From the NCBI GenBank assembly GCA_021813405.1, contig JAKAKS010000031.1:1-64000 (forward strand): a stretch of DNA of 64,000 nucleotides, in the 5' to 3' direction. This document shows positions 41,351 to 50,276 of the stretch, one piece after another. A model generated the notes under the pieces. It was not told the DNA's origin and searched no databases. It worked only from the letters and a program-made list of their open reading frames with translations. The DNA comes from Nitrospirota bacterium (GTDB lineage Bacteria; Nitrospirota; Thermodesulfovibrionia; Thermodesulfovibrionales; JdFR-88). Numbering within the stretch: the stretch's first letter is position 1; every line of letters begins with the position of its first letter. The translations under genes and the position numbers were made by a program.

Positions 41351-42430
41351 CTAGTCCGCTTCCACCCTGGGGAACGAGCCAAGCACTTTTACAAACAGGC
41401 AGGCCTTCGCTATGCCTTTAAGCGCCTTGTCCACTGGCTTGTCGGTGACGTGCCCGTCCATATCCACAAAGAATATGTACTCCCAGGCCTTCCTTTTTGA
41501 CGGGCGGGACTCTATCTTGGTGAGGTTCAGCCCGGACCGCTTGAATGGCGCCAGGACGTCATGCAGCGCCCCCGGCTTGTCTTTAACCGAAAGCATTACG
41601 GATGTCCTGTCCTTGCCGGTCCTGGGCGGATAATCCTTGCCTATCACAAGGAAGCGGGTGAAGTTGTGTTTTCTGTCCTCGATGCCCTTGGCAATGAACT
41701 TCAGCTTGTAAAGCTCTGCCGCGGCCTCGCTGGCTATTGCGGCGGAGTCTTCCTCCTGGGCCGCTATCTCGGCCGCCCTTGCAGTGCTGGTGGTCTCGAA
41801 CAGCCTGGCGCCAGGCACGTTCTTTTCCAGCCATCCCCTGCATTGGGCAATGCCCTGCGGGTGCGAATAAATGCGCTTGATGCCGCTTATGTCGCCTTTT
41901 TTTGAAAGGAGGTTCTGCTGCACTTCAAGGAGGGCCTCTCCGCAGATTTTAAGGTCGTATTCGTTGTTGATAAACATGTCCAGGGTGTTGCCCACTATGC
42001 CTTCATTGGAGTTCTCGATTGGCACCACGCCGAAATCCGCCCTGCCGGAATCCACCTCGTCAAATACGTCCTTCACCGTTTCCATCGGGCTTATCTTTGA
42101 GGATGCCCCGAAGTGCCTTAAAGCGGCAAGGTGCGCGAAGGTGGCAAGCGGCCCAAGGCAGGCGATGCGCAGCGGCCCCTCAAGCGACCTGGAGGCCGAT
42201 ATTATCTCCCTGTATACGTTTACCAGGGCGGCGTTTGAAAGCGGGCCGGCATTGGCTGCCTTGATGTTGTCCATTACTTCCCGTTCCCTTGCCGGGGAGT
42301 AACAGCTTGCGTTGCCGGTTTCCTTTATCCTGCCAATCTCTATCGCGGCCCGCGCGCGCTCGTTGAGAAGGGCAACTATCTCCCTGTCCAGTTTGTCTAT
42401 TTTTTTGCGAAGGGTTTCAAGGCCTTTCAT
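41351..42430 (-). CDS. pheA: Bifunctional chorismate mutase/prephenate dehydratase (P-protein)
   Basis: Makes phenylpyruvate from chorismate. I start at ATG 42430; an upstream TTG frame adds non-homologous residues. Residues about 1-85 are an AroQ mutase (LRKKIDKLDREIVALLNERA, GRIKETGNASCYSPARE). The prephenate dehydratase follows (FGVVPIENSNEGIVGNTLDMF, ESxA-like EEDSAAIAS, RKHNFTRFLVIG), then a C-terminal ACT domain (KPGALHDVLAPFKRSGLNLTKIESRPSKRKAWEYIFFVD) for phenylalanine feedback. It is the first gene of the 12-kb minus-strand operon reaching the bc complex. Confidence 0.95.
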   Translation of the reverse strand: MKGLETLRKKIDKLDREIVALLNERARAAIEIGRIKETGNASCYSPAREREVMDNIKAANAGPLSNAALVNVYREIISASRSLEGPLRIACLGPLATFAHLAALRHFGASSKISPMETVKDVFDEVDSGRADFGVVPIENSNEGIVGNTLDMFINNEYDLKICGEALLEVQQNLLSKKGDISGIKRIYSHPQGIAQCRGWLEKNVPGARLFETTSTARAAEIAAQEEDSAAIASEAAAELYKLKFIAKGIEDRKHNFTRFLVIGKDYPPRTGKDRTSVMLSVKDKPGALHDVLAPFKRSGLNLTKIESRPSKRKAWEYIFFVDMDGHVTDKPVDKALKGIAKACLFVKVLGSFPRVEAD

Positions 42431-42769
42431 AAGATAATAGGATAAAATTTTTTTCCTTTGTTTTTCAAGGTTTTTTGGGGAGGGAGGGGCATGTTCTAAC
42501 TTTAACAAACCTGAATCTGCAGGATAGGCGTGCTGCGCGCATAAGATGATCTTGAAACCCCGGCATGCCCGCCCTGACGCATTTCATATTGACAATGTCA
42601 TGCCTGCCCGTGTTACTAATAGGGCGGCGGGGGGGCCTTTGGCCGCATTGAAAAGGGAAATCGGCTACGGTTGGAGAATGGAACAGATGGAACAGGAATT
42701 TGGCCGCAAGTGGCTGAAAACAAAAGCAAATCCGGAAATGGCTGGAACATATAAAAAGAAAAGCGGAAA

Positions 42770-42826
42770 ATGGGCCCGAAAAACAAGCCCGCCCGTTTGG
42801 AATCCCGGGCCCATGGCGGGTATAAT
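42770..42826 (+). promoter_or_regulatory. Candidate promoter with 9-bp inverted repeat before the HsdR-N-like gene
   Basis: TTGGAA (42797-42802), 18 bp, TATAAT (42821-42826). ATGGGCCCG (42770-42778) and CGGGCCCAT (42806-42814) are perfect inverted repeats flanking the -35, a possible operator. The remaining bases 42431-42769 show no convincing gene; an open frame at 42546-42830 has no ribosome-binding site. Confidence 0.45.
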
Positions 42827-42831
42827 TTAGT

Positions 42832-43362
42832 ATGCGAAAAGATATGCATGAAGAACACGAAAAGAAGATAAAAGAAAATCTTGACGAGGAACACCAGAAG
42901 GCCATCATGGCCAGCGGGCTTATAAGGGAGCAGGTTTACGAGCTTCTGAAGGGCATGGGGTTTGGGCAGGATGAGATAGAACCCGATTACGGGTTCCCGG
43001 TGGAAGCCTCCGGCCATAATGAAACCTGCACCATAGATTTTGTAATTACGCTTGGCGGCAAGAGAGTGGCTGCCATCAAGTGCGCCCCGGACGCGATAGA
43101 TTCCAGGCAGCGCGAAGCCGTGGCCTTCTGCCGGGTGGCGGGCATCCCGATTTCAATAGTCACTAATTTCATTGAATCCAAGATACTGGACGCCGCCAGC
43201 GGCAAGCTCATAGGCGAGGGGATGGAGGCCCTTCCGGAAAAATCCACACTCGCGGGGCTTTGCGCTTCGGAAATTTGCGCGTCCGGAGCCAGGCTGGAAA
43301 AAGAGAAGATGATCCTTTTGGCCTTCCGCACGCTTCAGTGCCATCGGGACAGTCTGAAATAA
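42832..43362 (+). CDS. Stand-alone HsdR-N-like (type I restriction N-terminal domain) protein
   Basis: A 176-residue protein with a charged helical start, then a PD-(D/E)XK-like core: TIDFVITLGGKRVAAIKC followed by SRQREAVAFCRVAGIPISIVTN. This is the pattern of the small HSDR_N family proteins common in deltaproteobacteria. In active nucleases the second strand carries E-x-K; here it reads A-I-K, so the acidic residue is lost and catalysis is doubtful. No restriction/modification genes are adjacent. The ATG is 5 nt from a TATAAT box, so either the mRNA is leaderless or translation starts at ATG 42844. Confidence 0.7.
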   Translation: MRKDMHEEHEKKIKENLDEEHQKAIMASGLIREQVYELLKGMGFGQDEIEPDYGFPVEASGHNETCTIDFVITLGGKRVAAIKCAPDAIDSRQREAVAFCRVAGIPISIVTNFIESKILDAASGKLIGEGMEALPEKSTLAGLCASEICASGARLEKEKMILLAFRTLQCHRDSLK

Positions 43363-43365
43363 GTG

Positions 43366-43458
43366 CGGCAGTGCTACAGTACGGCAGCGCGGCGGAAACG
43401 GCAGAAATAAATAAAGAAATTACTTTTTTGCTTTTACTTTCGTACTATCGCACTGTTG
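43366..43458. repeat. Long imperfect inverted repeat between the HsdR-N-like and yceD genes
   Basis: CGGCAGTGCTACAGTACG (43366-43383) pairs at 14 of 18 positions with CGTACTATCGCACTGTTG (43441-43458). The AT-rich loop holds a TTTTTTG-CTTTTACTTT tract. It may end transcription of the upstream gene. A similar CTGTAGCGCTGTCGCAC string lies before pdxA (23896). Confidence 0.5.
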
Positions 43459-43474
43459 TGCTGCGGCGCCAAGG

Positions 43475-43502
43475 TTGACATTGGCTGAAGGCTCCCTATA
43501 TC
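43475..43502 (+). promoter_or_regulatory. Sigma-70-type promoter of yceD-rpmF-plsX-fabH
   Basis: TTGACA (43475-43480), 16-bp spacer, TATATC (43497-43502). It ends 29 bp before the yceD start codon at 43532, which has AGAGGG in front of it. Confidence 0.65.
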
Positions 43503-43531
43503 ATTTAAGTTCGCCAAAAAAGAGGGCTGGA

Positions 43532-44008
43532 ATGAAAATAAAGGTCTCTGATATCCCCGAAGAGGGGCTTTTGGCCGTTGATAAAACCAGGGTGGAGATT
43601 AACGGGCAGGATGTACCCGTGGACCTTGATCTGAAGGTGGGCAAGCAGGGCAGCGAAGTGCTGGTTGAGGGGAACATTGGCACCGTAATAGACATGGTGT
43701 GCAACCGGTGCCTGACGGAATTTAAACAGCGGATAGATGTTCCGGTGTCGCTTGTTTACCAGCCGGCTGAAGGTTTTAGCGGCCAGTCGCACGAGCTTGG
43801 AACTGATGAGCTTGATACCGGCTTTTACCGCGAGGACGAACTGGATTTGGATGCCGTTGCAGTGGAACAGATAATGCTTAACATGCCGATAAAGAGCCTC
43901 TGCAGCGAGGCCTGCAAGGGCATATGCCCGCATTGCGGGGCCAATTTAAACGAGGGAAGCTGTTCGTGCCCGGCCGGGCGGAGTACCGGGCATGGAATAA
44001 GACTATAA
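43532..44008 (+). CDS. yceD: DUF177/YceD family protein
   Basis: A 158-residue protein; the start at 43532 is supported by AGAGGG and by the promoter that occupies the longer frame. It has the CNRCL pair in the middle (VCNRCLTEF) and a C-terminal zinc-ribbon-like CSEACKGICPHCGANLNEGSCSC. YceD of this family is linked to 23S rRNA processing/50S assembly and nearly always precedes rpmF, as here (19-bp gap). Confidence 0.9.
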   Translation: MKIKVSDIPEEGLLAVDKTRVEINGQDVPVDLDLKVGKQGSEVLVEGNIGTVIDMVCNRCLTEFKQRIDVPVSLVYQPAEGFSGQSHELGTDELDTGFYREDELDLDAVAVEQIMLNMPIKSLCSEACKGICPHCGANLNEGSCSCPAGRSTGHGIRL

Positions 44009-44027
44009 GGAAAGGAGTCTTTGAACA

Positions 44028-44213
44028 ATGCCCAATCCAACGCATAAACACACGAGGAGCAGGAGGGACAAGCGCAGGGCCAACTGGAAAGGCGAAGTGC
44101 CTGCCCTGTCTGCATGCCCCGAATGCGGCGAAACCAGGCAGCCTCACAGGGTGTGCCCAAGCTGCGGGACATATAATAAGCGCAAGGTGCTCGAAGTAAT
44201 AGAAAAGGAATGA
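44028..44213 (+). CDS. rpmF: Ribosomal protein bL32
   Basis: A 61-residue protein with PNPTHKHTRSRRDKRRANW and a four-Cys zinc ribbon CPEC ... CPSCG. It keeps its Cys residues, so it is the zinc-binding (C+) form. Its stop overlaps the plsX start (ATGA). Confidence 0.97.
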   Translation: MPNPTHKHTRSRRDKRRANWKGEVPALSACPECGETRQPHRVCPSCGTYNKRKVLEVIEKE

Positions 44214-45247
44214 AGATAGCCCTTGATGCAATGGGAGGCGACCACGCCCCTTCAGCAATAGTGGAGGGCGCGCTTGAGGCTGTAAGGGAGTTCGACGAAG
44301 TAGAGATAATTCTTGTAGGCGACGAGCACGCCATTCTGGGCGAGCTGGCCGGCAAGAATGTGCCGGCGGGACGCATAGAAATAGCCCATGCCTCCGAGGT
44401 GGTGGAGATGGGCGAATCCCCCATGGCCGCCATCCGTAAGAAGAAGGATTCTTCTATCAAAAAAACGGTGGACCTGGTGAAGTCCGGCCAGGCCCGCGCC
44501 GCTGTAAGCGCCGGGCATTCCGGCGTGGCGATGGCGCTGGGGCTTCTGGTCCTTGGCAAGTCCGAGGGGGTGGACAGGCCGGCAATAGCCGCGCTGATGC
44601 CCACTATGAAAGGGCCTTTTGTCCTTCTGGACGGGGGCGCTAACGTGGACTGCTCCCCCATAAACCTCTTTCAGTTTGCTCTGATGGGCCATGCTTATTC
44701 CAAGCACATACTGGGCAGGCCGGACCCGAAAGTGGCCCTGCTTAGCATCGGGGAAGAGGCTTCCAAGGGCAACGAGCTTACCAAGGAAGTATTCAAGCTC
44801 CTGAAAGACTCCGGGCTGAACTTTATCGGGAACGTGGAGGGCAAGGACATATTTCAGGGCAAGGCGGACGTGGTGGTCTGCGATGGGTTTGTGGGCAATA
44901 TAGTGCTTAAGACCAGCGAAGGGCTGGCCGAGATGGTAGTGAAGATGCTGAAGATGGAGATAGCATCGCTGACAATGGGCAGGCTTGGATACCTGTTTGT
45001 GAAAGGCGCATTGCGCGGTTTCAAGAAAAAGACCGATTATGCCGAATACGGAGGCGCCCCCCTGCTTGGCATTAACGGGACATGCATAATCAGCCACGGG
45101 CGCTCCACATCAAAGGCCATAAAAAACGCTGTAAGGGTGGCGTGCGACTCGGTAAAGAAAAACCTGGACGAGGTCATCAGAAACGACATAGCCACAATGC
45201 AGCTGAAAATCCCTACCATTAAAGGCGGCGGGGTTGCCGCGGTCTAA
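44210..45247 (+). CDS. plsX: Phosphate acyltransferase PlsX
   Basis: Converts acyl-ACP to acyl-phosphate at the start of phospholipid synthesis. The 345-residue protein has IALDAMGGDHAP, GMGESPMAAIRKKKDSS-type region, SAGHSGVAMAL, LLDGGANVDC, IGEEASKGNEL, NFIGNVEGKDI, VVCDGFVGNIVLKTSEG and YGGAPLLGINGT. It is coupled to rpmF by a 4-bp overlap and followed by fabH after 16 bp. Confidence 0.96.
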   Translation: MKIALDAMGGDHAPSAIVEGALEAVREFDEVEIILVGDEHAILGELAGKNVPAGRIEIAHASEVVEMGESPMAAIRKKKDSSIKKTVDLVKSGQARAAVSAGHSGVAMALGLLVLGKSEGVDRPAIAALMPTMKGPFVLLDGGANVDCSPINLFQFALMGHAYSKHILGRPDPKVALLSIGEEASKGNELTKEVFKLLKDSGLNFIGNVEGKDIFQGKADVVVCDGFVGNIVLKTSEGLAEMVVKMLKMEIASLTMGRLGYLFVKGALRGFKKKTDYAEYGGAPLLGINGTCIISHGRSTSKAIKNAVRVACDSVKKNLDEVIRNDIATMQLKIPTIKGGGVAAV

Positions 45248-45263
45248 AGTTTTTCCCAGAAAA

Positions 45264-46244
45264 ATGCCCAGGGCCAGGATTGTCGCTACTGGGGCCTATG
45301 TGCCCGAGAAAATACTTTCCAACCGTGATCTGGAAAAGATGGTTGAGACCACGGACGAATGGATAACCGATAGAACCGGCATAAAAGAGAGACACATAGC
45401 ATCTTCGAAAGAGGCGTGCTCCGACCTGGCATATAATGCGTCCAAAGAAGCGTTGAAAACGGCCGGGCTGAAAGGCAAGGACCTGGACCTGCTTATAGTG
45501 GCTACCGTTACGGCCGATATGCCCCTTCCGGCAACCGCCTGCATACTCCAGGACCGGCTTGGCGCGCACAATGCCGCCGCTTTCGACCTGAATGCCGCCT
45601 GCTCCGGTTTTCTGTTTGCGCTTGCGACTGCCGAGGCGTACATAACTACCGGCATGTACAAGCGGGTGCTTGTGGCCGGGGCCGAGGTGCTTTCCAGGGC
45701 CACGGACTGGGAGGACCGCTCCACCTGCGTGCTGTTTGGCGACGGCGCGGGGGCCGCGATTCTGGAACCGGCCGAAGGTGAGGAGGGCATAATATCGATA
45801 AAGCTCTATTCGGACGGCTCCAAGGGTGACCTTCTTGAAGTTCCCGGCGGAGGCTCCAGGGTACCGTGCTCCGCAGAGTCGGTGAAAGAGGGGCTCCACT
45901 TCATAAAAATGAAGGGCAACGAGACCTTCAAATTTGCTGTAAAGACGCTTGAGGGGCTGGTAACGGGCATGCTGGAGGAAAACGGGCTTAGATCATCCGA
46001 TCTGGCCCTTTTAATACCCCACCAGGCCAACCTGAGGATCATAAAAGCTACTGCTGAAAGGATCGGGCTTCCGCTGGAAAAGGTGCTTGTGAACATACAC
46101 AAGTACGGCAACACATCCGCCGCCTCCATACCGATAGCGATGGATGAAGCAGTGCGGGGCGGGAAGATCAAAAACGGCGATTACGTACTGTTAGAGGCCT
46201 TTGGCGGCGGGCTCACCTGGGCTTCCGCCCTTTTGAAATGGTGA
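45264..46244 (+). CDS. fabH: 3-oxoacyl-ACP synthase III
   Basis: Starts fatty acid synthesis by joining acetyl-CoA with malonyl-ACP. The 326-residue protein has Cys113 in LNAACSGFLFAL, the His in LIPHQANLRI, and the Asn in YGNTSAASIPIA. ATG 45264 is the family-typical start (MPRARIVATGAYVPEK); the longer TTG frame would overlap plsX. Its last 54 bp overlap the convergent kinase gene. Confidence 0.95.
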   Translation: MPRARIVATGAYVPEKILSNRDLEKMVETTDEWITDRTGIKERHIASSKEACSDLAYNASKEALKTAGLKGKDLDLLIVATVTADMPLPATACILQDRLGAHNAAAFDLNAACSGFLFALATAEAYITTGMYKRVLVAGAEVLSRATDWEDRSTCVLFGDGAGAAILEPAEGEEGIISIKLYSDGSKGDLLEVPGGGSRVPCSAESVKEGLHFIKMKGNETFKFAVKTLEGLVTGMLEENGLRSSDLALLIPHQANLRIIKATAERIGLPLEKVLVNIHKYGNTSAASIPIAMDEAVRGGKIKNGDYVLLEAFGGGLTWASALLKW

Positions 46245-47336
46245 GGCCGCAAACTCCAGCCATCCGGCGGGAAACGCCAGAGTAAATGTAGCGCCTTTCC
46301 CTTGCACGCTGGCCACACGTATCGCCCCCCCATGTTCTTCCACTATCTGTTTTACTATCGGCAGCCCCGTACCCAGCCGCCCCTTTGTGCTGTAAAAAAG
46401 ATCAAAGACCTTTCCTAGTTCTTTTTCCGGGATGCCCATGCCCTCGTCAGTTAAAGAGACTGCTACCTTCCTGTCCTCCCTCCATGTTTTTAATGTTATC
46501 ACGCCGCTTTTCGGGGAGACCTCTATGGCATTTCTTACAAGGTGCACAAGCGCTATGCGGATGAGGTGCCGGACGGCATAGAAGGCCAGAGGGCTTTCAT
46601 CAAGCTCAAGCTTCACGGTGATCCCTTTTTTTGCGGTATGTTCAGCAAACGAATGCGCGATTTCCCTTATGATTTCATTTAAGTCTTCGGAGCGGAACAA
46701 ACTCTCCTTGCTCTTTAATATCTCTTCGTACTCCTTTACAATGTGGTCCAGCCTGGAGGAGGCGCCCTGTATCTCCCGGAGTTTTTCCTGTACAGGACCG
46801 GGCAGGTCGGGCGTATTGAAAAGCCTTAGCACTACGGCGCCAATCACGGTGGCCGGGTTCCTCACCCTGTCGGCAACCCGCAATGCCATGAGGTTCAGGG
46901 AGCGTTCGGATGCTATGCTCTCCAGCTGGGAATTCAATCCGGCCAGTTCCTTGTTTGCAAGCTCAAGCTGGCGCCTGCCCGCCGCCATCTTTTCATACGC
47001 CCTGCTTATGGCCAGAAAGAACAGGCTGATAGTGCCCGCAAATATGAAACTGATGGTGTTAAGAGATGCGCTGACCGGCTCCAGCACACGCCATATGTTT
47101 GTATAACCAGCCAGCACAAGCACGTAATGCACGAAATGGCCAGCTCCCCGTGAAAGCGAAAAGAACAGGAAAGCCGCGGAGAGCCAATACAGATATACCC
47201 AGATGATATTGTCCCTGTCCCTGGCGTGTATCCTTGCGGCCATGCGCGTGCTTAGGGCCGTAAATACAACGGCCAGCACGGAGCCTGCCGCATCCAGCAG
47301 GTGGACCGGCCATAAGGGAAATGCTGCCCCGGTCAT
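46191..47336 (-). CDS. Membrane histidine-kinase-like protein lacking the phospho-acceptor His
   Basis: A 381-residue protein: four or so N-terminal transmembrane helices (to about residue 110), a coiled coil, and a dimerisation helix whose H-box reads VADRVRNPATVIG. The position of the phospho-accepting His is Asp156. The ATPase domain is well kept (N-box HLVRNAIEVSP, G1 TDEGMGIPEKELG, F-box LFYSTKGRLGTGLPIVK, G2 GKGATFTLAFP). It may be a non-phosphorylating sensor or signal through another residue. It overlaps by 4 bp the small membrane protein gene before it; no response regulator is adjacent. Confidence 0.82.
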   Translation of the reverse strand: MTGAAFPLWPVHLLDAAGSVLAVVFTALSTRMAARIHARDRDNIIWVYLYWLSAAFLFFSLSRGAGHFVHYVLVLAGYTNIWRVLEPVSASLNTISFIFAGTISLFFLAISRAYEKMAAGRRQLELANKELAGLNSQLESIASERSLNLMALRVADRVRNPATVIGAVVLRLFNTPDLPGPVQEKLREIQGASSRLDHIVKEYEEILKSKESLFRSEDLNEIIREIAHSFAEHTAKKGITVKLELDESPLAFYAVRHLIRIALVHLVRNAIEVSPKSGVITLKTWREDRKVAVSLTDEGMGIPEKELGKVFDLFYSTKGRLGTGLPIVKQIVEEHGGAIRVASVQGKGATFTLAFPAGWLEFAASPFQKGGSPGEPAAKGL

Positions 47337-47779
47337 TCGGGTTTCTCCGGTTCTTTATAAATGCGCTTTACGCCCAGGTAGAAAAGGATCATGGCCGCGA
47401 CAAGAAATACCTGGTCCATCCGGCAGATCACATAGGCGAGGGCCGGGCCTTGCATCCTGACAGCCTCCTTATAGACAGTTCCTGGGTTTATGAAGTATTC
47501 CTGCTTCATCCTTAACGCCTCCATATGCCCCAGAAAAGCGAATATGTTCCAGGCAAGCAGCACCATGAAGGAAACTATAATGTGCTTCCATCCCCTTTGC
47601 CGCCAGTAGGCTTTCCTTATCTTGTGGACAATTATTACGGCCAGCGCTATTGCGAAAAAGATATGGGCAAGCTGGTGGGTATATATCCCAGGATAATTCT
47701 GGGGTATTATGGCCCATGCCCGCGCAGGCAGGAAGAAGATTATCAACAGAGATATCCAGAGCCTAAAACGCATAGCCAA
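47333..47779 (-). CDS. Small membrane protein co-encoded with the kinase-like sensor
   Basis: A 148-residue protein with a signal-peptide-like start (LWISLLIIFFLPARAWA) and about three more membrane helices. His residues lie in the periphery of the helices (YTHQLAHIFFAIALAVIIVHK, GHMEALRM), which might bind haem or metal. It is not a family I recognise. The ATGA overlap with the kinase-like gene suggests it is the sensing partner. Confidence 0.7.
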   Translation of the reverse strand: MAMRFRLWISLLIIFFLPARAWAIIPQNYPGIYTHQLAHIFFAIALAVIIVHKIRKAYWRQRGWKHIIVSFMVLLAWNIFAFLGHMEALRMKQEYFINPGTVYKEAVRMQGPALAYVICRMDQVFLVAAMILFYLGVKRIYKEPEKPE

Positions 47780-47824
47780 TGAATAAGCCAGTGTAGTGTC
47801 TTGGCTGCAATGGTCCTGAATTAA

Positions 47825-47855
47825 ATAAGGAAAGCTGTGTGGCAGCTTCCCTTAT
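47825..47855 (-). terminator. Hairpin terminator after the slipin gene
   Basis: On the minus strand ATAAGGGAAGCTG, loop CCACA and CAGCTTTCCTTAT (one wobble/mismatch), followed by TTAATTC. The T-run is short. Confidence 0.55.
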
Positions 47856-48616
47856 CACTTCTTTTCCATTAAGCCCCTTAACAAGTCTATGGGCACGGGA
47901 AATACAATCGTAGAGTTCTTTTCGGTGGCTATTTCCCCCAACGTCTGAAGAAAACGCAACTGCACGGTAACCGGGTTTTTAGCCAGTATGTCGGCGGCCT
48001 CCGAGAGCCTTTGAGATGCCTGGAACTCGCCTTCGGCATTGATTATCTTGGCCCTGCGCTCCCTTTCGGCCTCGGCCTGCCTTGCTATCGCCCTCAGCAT
48101 TTCCTGCGGCAGGTCCACGTTCTTTACCTCAACGGCCGTCACCTTTACGCCCCACGGTTCCGTCTGGAAGTCTATAACCTTCTGCAGGGCTGAGTTCAGT
48201 TCCTCTCTTTTTGAAAGCAGATCGTCAAGCTGATATTGCCCAAGTATGCTTCTAAGACTGGTCTGGGATATCTGCGAAGTGGCGAAAAAGAAGTCCTCCA
48301 CGTCGGTTATGGCTTTTACCGGGTCCATAACCCTGAAATACAGGACTGCGCTCACTTTTACTGTGACATTGTCCTTGGTGATAATGTCCTGTGAAGGCAC
48401 ATCCATAGCAATGGTCCGCAGGCTCACCTTGACAAGCTTGTCCAGAATAGGCCATATAATAACCAGCCCCGGCCCTTTCACAGGGATTACCCTTCCAAGC
48501 CGGAATACAACCCCCCTTTCGTATTCCTTTAATACCCTGACCGCCGAAGAAAGAAAATACAGGACAAAAAAGATAATCGCCAGAAAAGCTACAACTGAAG
48601 TAGTGACTGCCGGCAT
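47855..48616 (-). CDS. Slipin/SPFH (band 7) membrane protein
   Basis: A 253-residue protein with an N-terminal membrane helix ([19 protein letters not shown]) and the SPFH core [42 protein letters not shown] long charged coiled coil follows ([28 protein letters not shown]). Slipins form ring complexes in the membrane, usually with an NfeD protease, which is the gene directly ahead of it (2-bp gap). Substrates are unknown. Confidence 0.92.
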   Translation of the reverse strand: MPAVTTSVVAFLAIIFFVLYFLSSAVRVLKEYERGVVFRLGRVIPVKGPGLVIIWPILDKLVKVSLRTIAMDVPSQDIITKDNVTVKVSAVLYFRVMDPVKAITDVEDFFFATSQISQTSLRSILGQYQLDDLLSKREELNSALQKVIDFQTEPWGVKVTAVEVKNVDLPQEMLRAIARQAEAERERRAKIINAEGEFQASQRLSEAADILAKNPVTVQLRFLQTLGEIATEKNSTIVFPVPIDLLRGLMEKK

Positions 48617-48618
48617 TT

Positions 48619-49956
48619 TTACGTGCCCTCCTTTTTTCTTACCTTTATCTTGAGTCCCGTCTGGGCAGGGCTGGATTCAACAAGCAACGGCTCTCCCTCA
48701 TTTATCTCCTCATCGGCCCACGCGGCCCATCTTTCTCCATGCACCAGCGCCGTACCGCCAGCCCGGTCTATTTTTGTCCCGGCCACCCCTTCCAGGCCCT
48801 CAAGCCCTTCTGGTCCGGTCATAGGCTTTCGCCTGTATGCACGCAGCGCCAAGCTTACGGTCAGTACAAAAAACAAGGCTGATATCAGCGCGGCGGGTAT
48901 TATAAATGCAAGAGACACCTGTATAAACGGGCTTGTCCTTTCAAACAGCATGATGGAGCCGATCACCATTGAGACCACCCCTCCTATGGCCAGCGCGCCG
49001 TGAGAAGTTATCTTTACATCCAGGATAAAGAGTATTATGGCAAGCAGTATAAGAAGGAATCCAGCATAATTTACAGGCAGGGTCTGGAAGGAATAGAATG
49101 CAACTATCAACGAGATCGCCCCGATCACTCCGGGGAATATGGCTCCGGGCCTCATGAATTCAAACAGCAGGCCGTAGAACCCCAGCAACATCAGGATATA
49201 CGCCACATTTGGATCGCTTATTACGGAGAGTATCTTCAGCCTTGTGCTCATCGGAACTTTTATTATTCCGGCATTAAGAGTATGCAAGGTCTTTTTTCCA
49301 TATGCCGTTTGCACTGTTTTTCCGTTTACTTGTTCCAGGAGTGATGGAATATCCGGAGCTATTATATCTATTACGTGTTTGGAAAGGGCGTCGGCGTCAG
49401 TTATTGATACGCTGTTTCTTACCGCGTCTTGTGCCCACTGGGCGTTCCTGCCCCTGCTTTCCGCTATTGATTTGATATAAGCGGCTGCGTCGTTTTCAAC
49501 CTTCTCAGACATTGTTTTGCCCAGCTTGCCGCTCATGCTCACCGGGTGGGCTGCCCCGATATTGGTGCCGGGCGCCATGGCGGCTATATGGGCGGCCATG
49601 GTTATAAACACTCCGGCCGATGCGGCCCTGGCCCCGCTGGGGGAAACATACACTATTACCGGCACGCCGCTTGCGTTTATCGTCTTGATTATCGAGCGCA
49701 TTGAGGTGTCCAGCCCGCCGGGAGTATCAAGCCCTATGATTACAGCCTGGTCATTTGCGAAGTCTGCCTCCTCAATCCCGCTATTAATGTAATCGGCTGC
49801 AACTGGATTTATTATGCCGTCATAGTCCAATAACAAAATCTTGTGGGAATTGGCTTGGGCAGCGGGGTTGTTTTGCAACGCCGTGGTTTGCCCGGCAATC
49901 GCCGGGATTGACCAAGCAAGCAGGGCAGCCAGTACGGCCGGCAGAAACAACTTCAT
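48619..49956 (-). CDS. NfeD family membrane serine protease (ClpP-like domain plus NfeD OB domain)
   Basis: A 445-residue protein: signal peptide (AWSIPAIAG), an extracytoplasmic ClpP-class protease domain ([14 protein letters not shown], the nucleophile region [26 protein letters not shown]), four to five membrane helices at residues about 240-380, and a C-terminal OB-fold ([20 protein letters not shown]). The partner slipin follows at once; the pair forms the classical STOPP module of membrane quality control. Confidence 0.92.
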   Translation of the reverse strand: MKLFLPAVLAALLAWSIPAIAGQTTALQNNPAAQANSHKILLLDYDGIINPVAADYINSGIEEADFANDQAVIIGLDTPGGLDTSMRSIIKTINASGVPVIVYVSPSGARAASAGVFITMAAHIAAMAPGTNIGAAHPVSMSGKLGKTMSEKVENDAAAYIKSIAESRGRNAQWAQDAVRNSVSITDADALSKHVIDIIAPDIPSLLEQVNGKTVQTAYGKKTLHTLNAGIIKVPMSTRLKILSVISDPNVAYILMLLGFYGLLFEFMRPGAIFPGVIGAISLIVAFYSFQTLPVNYAGFLLILLAIILFILDVKITSHGALAIGGVVSMVIGSIMLFERTSPFIQVSLAFIIPAALISALFFVLTVSLALRAYRRKPMTGPEGLEGLEGVAGTKIDRAGGTALVHGERWAAWADEEINEGEPLLVESSPAQTGLKIKVRKKEGT

Positions 49957-49996
49957 TACATTATTGTACAGCCGTCAGAGCGAAATTTCGCATAGG

Positions 49997-50137
49997 TTAT
50001 TTTTTTGGGGGTTCCGGTTTGCATACTGGGCAGAACGGCTCGCCTCGGTCCAGAGGGCAAACGTGCCCGCAGCCAAGGCAGCAGTCACATTCGTTTGAGG
50101 CAGTTCCGCAGATCGGGCAAAGGTCTCCTTCGGACAT
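49997..50137 (-). CDS. Small Cys-rich zinc-ribbon-like protein (46 residues)
   Basis: A short ORF in a different frame from the longer minus-strand shadow reads MSEGDLCPICGTASNECDCC followed by LGCGHVCPLDRGEPFCPVCK. Nine Cys in 46 residues, in CPIC, CxCC, CxxC and CPVC pairs, suggest a double zinc ribbon. No good ribosome-binding site is seen, and it lies between nfeD and the PAS gene. The Cys spacing is the main support that it is real. Confidence 0.5.
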   Translation of the reverse strand: MSEGDLCPICGTASNECDCCLGCGHVCPLDRGEPFCPVCKPEPPKK

Positions 50138-50276
50138 TTATAATTATAAACCGGCCTGGAGAACCTTTCAATCGTCTCCAAACTCCTGTGCCGTAAAACT
50201 GGCAATATATTTTATAATGTATAAAGTTGCAATACGGTCCGCTGTTCGAAACCGGCGGGTTTTCAGGTGAACTTTT

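Noticed and set aside
42546-42830. A 94-residue plus-strand ORF before the HsdR-N-like gene
   Set aside because: No ribosome-binding site; low-complexity basic sequence; it runs through the promoter and inverted repeat of the next gene.
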